From assembly GCF_000715075.1 (NCBI RefSeq), contig NC_134096.1:122270643-122334642 (forward strand): 64,000 bases of DNA. The letters run 5' to 3'. Below are positions 1 through 9,914 of this stretch, in pieces (the stretch's first letter is position 1; each line of letters begins with the position of its first letter). A model generated the notes under the pieces. The model was not told the DNA's origin, did not search any database, and saw only the letters and a list, made by a program, of their open reading frames with translations. The DNA comes from Nicotiana tabacum. Its lineage: Eukaryota > Streptophyta > Magnoliopsida > Solanales > Solanaceae. The position numbers and the translations under genes are program-made.

Positions 1-25
1 GATGGGTTCCAAGCATGATAGCCTA

Positions 26-171
26 CGCATTCGCGATAGATGTCCCGCGTTCGCATAGGGTCAGACTAGTTGAGCTTCGCATTCACGATTAGTGCATCGT
101 GTTCGCGATGAGTATATTTTGGTCTGAAGCAGCTTGTGCTTCGCGAACGCGAGGCTTTGATCGCGTTCGCG
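26..171. repeat. Phased CpG palindrome array (LTR A)
   Basis: Six near-palindromic words of the CGCGTTCGCG/CGCGAACGCG type are centred at 30.5, 50.5, 82.5, 102.5, 146.5 and 166.5. The intervals are 20, 32, 20, 44 and 20 bp, so the words form three pairs with a constant 20-bp spacing. Several words carry single substitutions, mostly CpG to CpA or TpG. Function is unknown; see the findings. Confidence 0.85.
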
Positions 172-730
172 AAGAAGGGCATACCTGGGCAGTGCTTAAA
201 CATTCCAAAAACGGGAGTTTTGCCTTTTTATCAAAAATTTGATTGAGAGCTCGATAGAAGGCAAAATTTGGAGAGACTTTTGGAGGAAGTTTTTGGGTAA
301 TTATTCCTAACTCCTTTATGGTTATATTCCACTAATCTACGGTTGATTTCATCATTTAATTTTGAATTATTGGGGTTAAAATTGGAAAAAATTTGGAAGA
401 ACTTCTTCAACAAGGATTTCGAGTTTTGAAGGGGATTTGTGGTCGGATTTGAGAAAATTTTATATGGTTAGACTCGTGAGCGAATGTGTGTTCGTATTTT
501 ATGACTTTTACCCGATTCTGAGACGTGGATCCCACGGGCGATTTTTGAGTTAATTTCGAAATTTTTGTTAAAGTGATGATTTCATTAATTAGATGAGTCT
601 ATTATGATTGTATTTATGATATGTAATTGCTTTTGGCTAGATTTGGGTCATTTAAAGCCGGATATTCGTGGGAAAAGCATTTTGATCGATTGATTGAGCT
701 TGGTTCGAGGCAAGTGGCTTGGCTAACTTT

Positions 731-744
731 GGGGGGGGGGGGGG
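731..744 (+). repeat. G14 homopolymer
   Basis: Fourteen consecutive G residues lie inside LTR A. The length may not be exact, since such runs are error-prone in sequencing. Confidence 0.9.
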
Positions 745-1095
745 AATCCCTTTAAAGACTTGGAACTATTGTGATATATGAGCACCTTACGTGAGGTGAT
801 GAGTACGTACATGAACTAGTTGTGGTAAAATCCGATTTTCTTACTGAGCAGCAACATGTTTTCCTGTTATTTTGAGTTATACCATTTTAATGAGTACTAA
901 TCTATTTTCATTCTTAATTGAGTTATTCCAATATGTGTAGCTATCATGTTTAGTCTAATACAACATGTCTATGTGTCTTAATTATTTATGTGAATTCTGT
1001 GCAGCATGTTTAGTGAATTTCCTGCTTCTTCCCTGACGGGTACTTAGTCTAAATTGTAAGATTATCGTGATCTAATTGTATTTCTATCATTCGCA

Positions 1096-1346
1096 CTGCA
1101 TATTTACTTTGGGACTACGGAACGGTATTCCGGGAGATCCCACTGTACTGCATATTTACTTTGGGACTACGGAACGGTATTCCGGGAGATCCTCATGTAC
1201 TGCATATTTACTTTGGGACTACGAAACGGTATTCCGGGAGATCCCCCTATCTTGCATATTTACTCTGAGACTATGGAACGGTATTTTGGGAGATCCCCCT
1301 GCACATTTACGTTTGGGACTACGAGACGGTATCTCGGGAGATCCCC
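1096..1346 (+). repeat. Five-copy minisatellite in LTR A
   Basis: About five imperfect direct copies of a unit of roughly 50 bp. Each contains tgcatatttact, then gggactac, then an inverted repeat of the form CGGAA-cggta-TTCCG followed by GGGAGATCCC. The LTR of the related element B has one recognisable copy in reverse orientation (about 7505-7540), so the repeat expanded in A. The open frame across the block is periodic and spurious. Confidence 0.85.
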
Positions 1347-1918
1347 TGTTGTGATTTCTGTGTACTGAGTTGTTACCTTCTATGATTTCATTATTGTTAA
1401 ATTTCAGCCTTTATTTTATTGCGGTATTACACTCTATATTGTTTTTATTATATATTTGCCAGTACGGCCCTGACCTGACCTCATCACTACTCGACCGAGG
1501 TTAGGCTTGGCACTTACTGGGTACCGATTGTGGTGTACTCATGCTACTCTCTGCACATATTCTTCATGTGCAGATCTAGGTGCACCTTATCAGCTGCACT
1601 ATTAGTGAGCCGGGACAACTTTGGAGACTTCAAGGTATATCTGCCGCGTCCGCAGACCTCGGAGTCCCCTTCTACTCTTTCTCATGTCCATTATCTTCTG
1701 TATTTTCCTTGTTAGATTCTGATGTATAGCGACACTAGATATTTTCTTCTGTAGTTTGTGATTCACGATGTTCCAGGTTTTGGGATTTGTTGTGTATTTT
1801 TGAATAGTTGGTTAAATTTATATTTTTATTTTATTATTCCGAAAAATGTTAGGCTTACCTAGTTGTAGAGACTAGGTACCGTCACGACGTCACACAGAGG
1901 GGAAATTGGGTCGTGACA

Positions 1919-3190
1919 CTCCAACTCTCTCAAGAATCTCAAAAGTCCTGATATACCTCGGGCTCAACTTGCCCTTCTTTTCGAACCTCATAACACCCTT
2001 CATAGGTGAAACTCGGAGCAAGACCCGCTCACCAACCATGAATGCAACATCACGAACCTTCCAATCCGCATAACGCTTTTGTCTAGATTGGGCTGTACGA
2101 AGTCGATCCTGAATCAACTTAACCTTTTCCAAAGCATCTTGAACCAAGTCCATATCCAATAGTCTATCTTCGCCCGGCTCGAACCAACCCGCTGGAGACC
2201 GGCACCGCCTACCATACAAGGCCTCATACAGAGCTATCTGAATGCTCGACTGGTAACTCTTGTTGTAGGCAAACTCCGCAAGTGGTAAGAACTGATCCCA
2301 AGCACCCCCAAAATCTATCACACACGCACGAAGCATATCCTCCAGTATCTAAATAGTACGTTCTGACTGTCCGTCCGTTTGAGGGTGAAATACTGTACTC
2401 AACTCTACCCGAGTACCCAACTCACATTGTACGACCCTCCAGAACCATGATGTAAATTGCGTACCCCGGTCAGAGATGATAGATACCGGTACGCCATGAA
2501 GCCTAACAATCTCACGAATATAAACCTGAGCTAGTTGCTCCGAAGAGTAAGTAGTAACTACAGGAATGAAATGAGCTGACTTGGTCAATCTATCCACAAT
2601 CACCCAAACTGCATTGAACTTTATCTGAGTCCGTGGGAGCCTAACAACGAAATCTATAGTGATCTGCTCCCATTTCCATTCTGGAATCTCTAACTTCTGA
2701 AGCAATCCACCCGGTCGCTAATGCTCATACTTCACCTGTTGACAAATTAGGCACCGAGATATATACTCCACTATGTCTTTCTTCATCCGCATCCACCAAT
2801 AGTGTTGTCTCAAGTCATAATACATCTTTGTAGAACCCGGATGAATAGAGTACCGTGAACTGTGAGCCTCCTGGAGAATCAACTCACGCAAACCATCTAC
2901 ATTAGGCATATATAGCTTGCCCTGCATCCATAATACATCGTCATCTCCAATAGTGACCTCCTTGGCGTCATCGTGCTGAACTGTGTCCTTAAGGACAAGC
3001 AGATGAGGGTCATCATATTGACGCTCCCTGATACGATCATACAAAGAGGACTAAGAAATCACACAAGCCAAAACTCGACTCAGCTCAGAAATATCCAATT
3101 TGACAAACTGGTTGGCCAAGGCCTGAACATCCAAGGCTAAAGGCCTTTCTATTACCGGTAAATATACTAAGCTGCCCAAACTCTTCGCCT
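1919..3190 (-). pseudogene. Integrase of element B, cut off by element A
   Basis: Reading down from about 3190: the end of the RNase H/connection region, then the integrase HHCC zinc domain near 2890-2720 (H...H...CLIC visible), then the DDE core. The core shows TIDFV (first Asp), SDRGTQF (second Asp) and GQSERT (Glu), with stops near 2706-2717 and at about 2348. The C-terminal region continues (VSPMKG, KGKLSPRYI) and ends at ERVG, at 1919, where LTR A begins. Anything translated beyond that point comes from the LTR. The enzyme would insert the DNA copy into the genome; here it lacks its C-terminus and any chromodomain. Confidence 0.85.
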
Positions 3191-3208
3191 TACGACTCAA
3201 GGCATCAA

Positions 3209-4395
3209 CTAATACATTGGCCTTCCGGGATGATAAAGAATAGTTATATCATAATCCTTATGCAACTCCAACCATCTCCGCTGCTTCAAATTAAGATCAT
3301 TCTGTTTAAACAAATGCTGTAGACTTCGGTGATCGGTGTAGACCTCACAATGGACACCGTACAAATAATGCTGCCAAATCTTCAAGGCATGAACAATAGC
3401 TGCTAACTCAAGGTCGTGGACCGGATAATTCTTCTCATCTACCTTTAACTGTCTGGACGCGTAGGCAATCACCCTACCTTATTGCATCAACACTGCGCCG
3501 AGACCAATACGCGACGCATCACAATACACAGTATAAGACCCTGAACCTGTAGGTAATACCAATACTGGGGATGTAGTCAAAGCTGTCTTGAGCTTTTGGA
3601 AGCTCTCCTCACATTCCTCGGTCCACCTGAACGGAGCACCCTTCTGGGTTAATTTGGTCATAGGTGCAACAATAGAAGAGAAACCCTCTACAAATCGGCG
3701 ATAATACCCCGCCAAACCAAGGAAACTCCAGATCTCCGTAGCTGAGGACGGTCTGGACCAACTTTGCACTGCCTCAATCTTCTTCGGATCTACCTTGATC
3801 CCTTCCCACGAAACTATATGACCCGAAAATCCCACTGAATTAAGCCAGAATTCACACTTTGAAAATTTTGCATATAACTTCTTTTCTCTCAAAGTCTGAA
3901 GCACAATCCTCAGGTGCTGCTCATGATCTTCCCGACTTTGGGAATACACCAGAATGTTGTCAATAAATACAATGATGAAAGAATCAAGATGGGGCTAAAA
4001 TACACTATTTATTAAGTGCATAAATGTTGCTGGGGCGTTGGTTAGTCCAAATGATATTGCAAGGAACTCGTAATGACCATGCCGAGTCCTGAAAGCAGTC
4101 TTCAGGATATCTGGCTCTCGAATCTTCAACTGGTGATAGCCTGAATGCAAGTCAATTTTAGAGAATACCCTGGTTCCCTGAAGCTAATCAAATAGGTCAT
4201 CAATACGTGGCAATGGATACCTGTTCTTCACTGCAACCTTGTTCAACTGGCGGTAATCAATACACATCCGCATAGAACCATCCTTCTTCTTCACAAATAA
4301 GACAGGAGCACCCCAAGGCGATACACTGGGCCGAATGCAGCCCTTATTAAGCAACCCTTGTAACTATTCTTTTCATTCTTTTAACTCTGTTGGGA
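3209..4395 (-). pseudogene. Reverse transcriptase and RNase H of element B
   Basis: Reverse transcriptase fingers and palm are readable from about 4395 to 3800 and the thumb to 3500 ([16 protein letters not shown]). RNase H follows at 3472-3209 (CDAS at the end of the previous segment, TDHRSLQ, RRWLEL). In-frame stops interrupt the palm near 3996, 4182 and 4365, and the RNase H join at 3476-3478. The catalytic motif reads FIDN at about 3955-3968, where active chromoviruses have FIDD, so the second catalytic Asp is Asn. The enzyme would copy the element RNA into DNA in cytoplasmic particles; this copy could not. Confidence 0.85.
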
Positions 4396-5043
4396 TCATA
4401 CGATATGGTGGAATAGATATGGGCTGAGTGTCTGGTAACAAATCAATGCCAAAGTCAATATCCTTGTCGGGTGACATACCTGGAAGGTCCGCTGGAAATA
4501 CATCAAGAAAATCCTTACTACAGGAACTGACTCCACGGTAGGAGTGTCAACACTAACATCTCTCACATAGGCCAGATATGCATTACACCCCTTCTCAACC
4601 ATTCGTTGAGCCTTAAGAAATGAAACAACCAAGCTAGGAACATGATTCAAGGTACCTCTCCACTCTAGCCGCGATAGACCTGGGATAGCTAATGTCACCG
4701 TCTTGGCGTAACAATCAAGAATAGCGTGATAGGGTGACAACCAGTCCATGCCCAAAATAATATCGAAATCCACCATACTGAGCAATAATAAATCAGCTCT
4801 GGTCTCAAAACCACTGATAACCTTCAAACACGACTGATACACGTGGTCAACAATGATAGATTCACCCACGGGTGTAGATATATAAACAGAAAAACTCAAA
4901 GAATCACTAGATATGCCCAAATACGGGGCAAAATAAGATGACACATAAGAATAAGTGGAGCCTGGATCAAATAAGACTGTTGCATCTCTATGAAAGACCG
5001 GAATAATACCTGTGATAACAGAATCAGATGCAACTACCTCCAT
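4396..5043 (-). pseudogene. Aspartic protease region of element B
   Basis: A 215-codon open stretch. Residues about 1-160 match the retropepsin domain of Tekay elements: LFDPGSTYSYVSS holds the catalytic Asp in the D-P-G-S form usual for this lineage, and DIILGMDWL lies downstream. At about residue 175, after ESVPVV, a frameshift leads out of the polyprotein frame, and the remaining 40 residues are not gypsy-like. The reverse transcriptase N-terminus continues in another frame. The protease would cut the Gag-Pol polyprotein. Confidence 0.8.
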
Positions 5044-5084
5044 CCTAGCAGGAAGGGCATAATATCTGGCCTGGCCTCCCCCTC

Positions 5085-5362
5085 TAGGGCGATCTCTACC
5101 TGTCCGACCTCCATCTCTAGCTGACTGTGCAGGTGGAGTAGCAACTGGTGCAGTAATTCCCAGGCTTAGGAGAGGTGCACCTCCACAGATTTCTCAGGCC
5201 CCACCCATTAGGGCGATCTCTACCTGTCCGACCTCCACCTCTATCTAACTATGCAGGTGGAGTAGCAACTGGTGCAGTGATCATGGCCTGAGAAGCCTGA
5301 GGGCCCTGTGGAATGGGTGGGGCCTGAGAAATCTGTGGAGGTGCACCCCTCCTAAGTCTGGG
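5085..5362 (-). repeat. Direct plus inverted duplication in gag of element B
   Basis: About 70 bp starting at 5085 recurs in direct orientation at 5209, an offset of 124 bp. Between the copies, 5159-5209 is a 51-bp inverted copy of 5312-5362 with two mismatches. The order is direct copy 1, inverted insert, direct copy 2, source of the insert. This looks like template switching during DNA synthesis rather than simple tandem duplication. It lies just downstream of the gag zinc knuckle and contributes to the broken frame. Confidence 0.85.
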
Positions 5363-6633
5363 CCAATCCCTCATTATATGACGAGTGTTACCACAGTCAA
5401 AACAAGCTCTCGGAGGACGTGGCTGCTGGAACTGGCTCGGGCCTGATCGACTAGACTGCCCGCTGAAGGCACCCCATACAGGAGGTACAGAAGACACTGG
5501 CGGTGCATAATATGGAACCTGAGGTCTAAGAGTGGCCGGAATACCACTGGAAACTGGAAGTGCTGAATGAATAGGATGGCTCACATAACCTCTACCATGA
5601 CGGGCTGCAGTTGGGGCACGAGAATTATTATATGTGCCAGAATCTTGGGGTCTCTTAGCTTCCCTCTCTTCTCTCTCCCGAGTCCGCATACCCTCCAATC
5701 TCCTAGCAATTGACACCACCTGTTGGTATGCGATGTCCATCTCCAATTCTCGAGCCATATTGAATCTGATACTAGGGTGGCGCCCCTCAACAAATCGGCG
5801 GACCCTCTCTCAAACGGTAGCAACCAAGGCTGGTGCATGCCTAGCCAAATCACTGAATCGGACCGCATATTTCGATACGGTCATAGAACCCTGACGCAGC
5901 TGCTCAAACTTTGCGCGCCATGCATCTCTAAGAGTCTGAGGAATATACTCCCTCAAGAACATATCTGAAAATTGAGCCCAAGTGAGTGAAGTTCCCTCAG
6001 CCGGACTATCCAACTCGTATGCCCGCCACCACTGGTAGGCCACTCCTCTAAACTGGAATGCTATGAAAGAAACCCCACTGGAATCCACAATACCCATAGT
6101 ACGGAGGATACTGTGACATTCCTCAAGAAAACTCTGAGCATCCTCTGAAGCTAAACCGCTGAATGTGGGAGGGTGGTACTTCTTGTACCTCTTGAGCCTG
6201 AGCTGCTCCCCCTCTGAAACTGCTGCCCTAACCTCACTGGAACAACTGGTTGCACTGGTATAATCTCTGGGGCATGGTCAACCTGGGCCCGTGGCTCTAG
6301 GGTATGGGCGGCAGGAGTCTGTGTTCCTCTCCCGGCCTGAGATGTGGCAGGAGCAAGTGGAATTAACCCTGCCTGAGCAAGAGTGCCAAACATGCTCAAA
6401 ACCTAGGCAAAAGTTTCCTAAAGTGTAGGAGTGGTAAAAGGCGTCTCAGGTACTTGTTCTCCAACTGGAGCTACTGGTGGTTCCTCTGCATCAGCTTGTG
6501 CGGGTGCTCTGGCTGCACCGCATGGTTTTTCTCGACCTCTGGCTCGGCCTCTGCCCCAACCCCAGCCTCTTACGGCTCCAACAGGGGGCACGGGTGTCTG
6601 ATCATCGGATCCAGTTATGCGTGTCCTCACCAT
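5249..6633 (-). pseudogene. gag of element B
   Basis: Starts with MVRTR at 6633 just inside the leader, followed by a Pro/Ala/Arg-rich N-terminus, as is usual for Tekay Gag. After a stop at 6418-6420 the frame continues (6417-6151), then the retrotransposon gag domain (6097-5810: YQWWRAYE, WAQFSDMFLREYIP) and a further segment to 5249. The zinc knuckle near 5370-5400 reads CFDCGNTRHIMRDW, where the fourth zinc ligand is Trp rather than Cys. Gag would form the particle and package RNA; this copy is interrupted by stops and shifts and has lost a zinc ligand. Confidence 0.85.
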
Positions 6634-6820
6634 CCGTGAGAGAATAGAAAGACAATAGTTTAAAATTTTGAAGTCAACAAATGCGCACGATAAGGAATCA
6701 AAGAAGTGAATATTTTCCTAACAATTCCATAGCCTCCTAAAGATAAGTACAGACGTCTCCGTACCGATCCGCGAGACTCTACTAAACCTACTTGTGACTC
6801 ATAACACCTATGAACCTAGA

Positions 6821-6832
6821 GCTCTAATACCA
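6821..6832 (-). promoter_or_regulatory. Primer-binding site of element B
   Basis: On the minus strand TGGTATTAGAGC follows three bases after the LTR end. This is one mismatch from TGGTATCAGAGC, the complement of the plant initiator tRNA-Met 3' end. Confidence 0.8.
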
Positions 6833-6835
6833 ACT

Positions 6836-9800
6836 TGTCATGACCCCAAATTTTCTCTGTAGGATATCGTGATGGCACCTAGTCTCTAAGACTAGGTAAG
6901 CCTATCAATGCGAAATATAACTGAATAAATAACTGAAATTTAATCCTTAACAGTCGAATATATAAAACTGCAATTTAACAATTTCAACTCCCAAAACTCG
7001 GTAGGAATAAGTCACAAGTTTCTAAGAATTTATTCTCTATGTCTCTATACATCAGAGTGTAAACCAAATAAGGAAGACAACATAATAAGATAGAAGGGGA
7101 CTCCGGAGTCTGCGGATGTTGGCAGATATACCTCGAAGTCTCCTCGTACAGCTAATTCACCGATGCCTCGTCTGATAAGATGTACCTAGATATGCAAATA
7201 AAGATGTGCAGAAGCGTAGTATGAGTACACCACAGCGGTACCCAGTAAGTGCCAAGCCTAACCTCGGTAGAGTAGTGACGAGGTTAGGTCAGGCCCTACT
7301 GGAATAATAAAAGACATGGTGACATATTTAACAATATAATAAAAATAAATGACAATGGAAATGAATCAAGCAAGTAGTATGTCACCATTAAATTTCACAT
7401 AATAAGGGCAAATAATACCTTGCGGCAAGAAGACAAAAATGTACAACTTTAAGAAAATCACGACAATAATCAAAGGCAAATGCAGCCATAAAGAAATATC
7501 AACAAGGGAACTCCCGAGGTACCGCCTCGTTGTCCCAAATCATAAATAAATTCACAATATCTCATTTCCTTATGGTACCGCGGGAGCCTTCACATTTAAT
7601 TTTAAAGAAAAAATATTTTTTCCGAAATAGCATCCCGCGTTTTAGCCACCCTTATCACACTGCATGACTTCTAGTAGTTCCCCTACTAACCACGCGTATC
7701 AAGCCACCCTTATCTCACCACATGCGTTTCAATACCCAAACCTTATACCACCGCTTGCGTATCAATATTACAATATATCACAATTTGCACTTCAAGTGCC
7801 CAAATATTTCAACTTGCCAAAATAAATCAACAACAAGAATATTTTCCAAAATAAGGAGCTCACGACTCAATGACAATAAGTATAAAGTCTAACAAAATAT
7901 TCAGCAAAATAATATCCATTATTTTCACAATACGTAGCTCACGAGTCAATCACAATGAATACAAAAATCTTCACAAAATATTCAGCAAAATAATATTTTC
8001 ACAAATTTAACATCATTTTTTTAAAATGTAAAATACTTTATTTTTTTAATAATATTTAATTTAAAGAAATTCAACTTTCAAATAATGCAAAGAATAAAAG
8101 AAATCAAGGTTTCAACTAAAACAGATAAAATAATTAGTAGAAAAAATGTCAGGCAAATTTAAAATATAAAAATAGATCAATGATGATGAATATAATCGGA
8201 TAAAATAATTTAATTAATGTGTGACACACATCTACATATTCTTTTTTAAAAAAGAGAGTTTTTCACATTTAGCCCGTGTACACACTCGTCACCTCGTGTA
8301 CACGACTTTCTACACATTACAATTATTACATCAATACCAATCCTAGGGAAAATTTCCTCCATACAAGGTTAGACAAGTCACTTACCTCGACTTGCTCCAA
8401 TTTAATCCACTAGTAGGCCTTTTCCTCGATTATCCAACACTGAATGGCTCGAATCTAGCTAAAATAATTCGATATAGTCAACAAAAATTATAGAATCAAT
8501 TCCATAAGAAAATATTACATTTTTCAATAAAAATCCGAAATTAGCTCAAACATCGCCCATGGGGCTCACGTCTCAAAATCCGGCGAAAGTTACGAAATAT
8601 GAACGCTCATTCAACCACGAGTCTAACCATACCAAAATGACTAAATTTCGATAACAATTCGACCCTTAGATCCTTTAATCTATCCAAGAGGGTTTTCTAA
8701 ATCTTCCAACTTAATTCACCAATTAAATATTAAAAACAACCATGGATTTGGGTAATTTGACCAATATTGAGTTAAGAACACTTACCTGTTATTTTTCTTG
8801 AAAATCTCCCGAAAATCACCTCTTCCCGAGCTCCAATTTGGTAAAAATGAAGTCCCATTTTCTGAACTTAAACATTATGTCCAGTGGTTTCTTCTTCGCG
8901 AACGCGACCCTTGCCTCGCGTTCGCGAAGCACAAAAATGTGCTGCCCAACTTTCCTCTTCGCAAACGCGATGCCTTGCCAAACTTGGCCTTCGCGAACGC
9001 GATCCCTCCTTCACGAACATGTAGCTTTAATTCCCAATACCCCCGCCTGGCCTCGCCCTTCTACGCGAACGCCTTCATGCGTTCGCGATGAACACTACCA
9101 TCACCATTCGCGAATGCGGTCCCTTCTTCGCGAACCTGAAGAGAAATTTCTCGCCTGCCTCAGTTCCCCTTCGCGAACGCGAGACCTCTCTCGTGAAGAA
9201 GAAGGAAACCAGAACTGGACACCAGAAATCCTTCAGCTATTTCCCAAGTCCGAAAATGATCCGTTAACCTTCCGAAACTCACCCGAGGCGCTCGGAACCT
9301 CAACCAAATACACCAACAAGTCCTAAAACATCATACTGACTTAGGCAAAACCTCAAATCATATCAAATAACGCTAAAATCACAAGTCACACCCCAATTCA
9401 AGCTTAATAAAACTTAAAAATTTTCAACTTTCACATTCGATGGCGAAACCTATCAAATCAAGTCCGATTGACCTCAAATTTTATGCACAAGTCATAAATG
9501 ACATAAAGGAGCTATGAAAAGTTTCAGAACTGGATTCTGACCCCGATATCAAAAAGTCAACTCCCTGGTCAAACTTTCAAACTTAAATTCCTATTTTAGC
9601 CATTTTAAGCCTAATTTACTTACGGACTTCCAAATAAAATTTTGGACACGCTACTAAGTCCAAAATCACCATACAGAGCTGTTGGGATCATCAAAATTCT
9701 ATTCCGGGGTCATTTGCACATAGGTCGACATCCAGTCAACCTTTTCAACTTAAGTTTTAAACTTTGGAACTAAGTGTTCCAATTCTTTCTAAAACCTTCA

Positions 9801-9914
9801 CCGGACCCGAACTAATTACCTTGACAAATCACATAACAGTTATAAAGTAAAAAATGAGCTGTAAATGGGGAAATAAGGCTACAACTTTTTAAAACGACTG
9901 GACGGGTCGTTACG
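6836..9914 (-). repeat. 5' LTR of element B (3.08 kb)
   Basis: On the minus strand the LTR starts at 9914 with CGTAACGACCCG (TG mutated to CG, compare TGTAACGACCCG at 21286) and ends at 6836 in GGGGTCATGACA before the primer-binding site. It holds the palindrome array at 8894-9198 and two copies of gccacccttat (7645-7690). No gene is supported: the open frames at 8798-9326 come from the stop-poor, CG-rich array. The 3' partner LTR lies outside the window. Confidence 0.9.
8894..9198. repeat. Phased CpG palindrome array (LTR B)
   Basis: Words of the CGCGAACGCG type are centred at 8901.5, 8921.5, 8964.5, 8996.5, 9016.5, 9068.5, 9082.5, 9113.5, 9133.5, 9176.5 and about 9190.5. Intervals are mostly 20, 31-32, 43 or 52 bp, with two of 14. 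The first pair is a perfect inverted repeat: 8894-8907 and 8916-8929, 14-bp arms with an 8-nt loop. Confidence 0.85.

Larger units (their letters stand above)
1..1918 (+). mobile_element. Element A: 3' part of a Tekay-type LTR
   Basis: The stretch ends in GGGTCGTGACA, the same terminus as the other Tekay-type LTRs here (for example 31683-31693), and its last 80 bases match the reverse complement of the LTR end at 6836-6910. It begins inside the LTR, in the palindrome-array region, so the 5' part lies outside the window. The LTR lies plus-strand and interrupts the minus-strand integrase of element B; the five bases after it (1919-1923, ctcca) are the expected target-site copy, but the partner is outside the window. 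It cannot be told from here whether this is a solo LTR or the 3' LTR of a complete element. It carries a palindrome array (26-171), a G14 run (731-744) and a minisatellite (1096-1346). The open frames inside it are not genes. Confidence 0.85.
1919..9914 (-). mobile_element. Element B: Tekay-type chromovirus, 3' part missing
   Basis: A Ty3/gypsy retrotransposon read right to left: 5' LTR 6836-9914, primer-binding site about 6821-6832, then gag, protease, reverse transcriptase, RNase H and integrase down to 1919. There the polyprotein stops just after the conserved start of the GPF/GPY-like region, because element A is inserted. The rest of the integrase and the 3' LTR must lie left of the window. 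Domain order and sequences match the Tekay (Del) lineage of chromoviruses. Reading frames carry several stops and frameshifts, the gag zinc knuckle has lost its last cysteine, and the reverse transcriptase has Asn for the second catalytic Asp. The element is dead. Its right end abuts element E, and cttgt at 9915-9919 would be the target-site copy. Confidence 0.9.

Noticed and set aside
1076..1354. Periodic 92-codon open frame
   Set aside because: Translation of the five-copy minisatellite in LTR A.
8798..9326. Overlapping open frames of 97 and 162 codons
   Set aside because: They run through the CpG palindrome array of LTR B, which lacks stops by composition. The same kind of frame appears in the other arrays on either strand.
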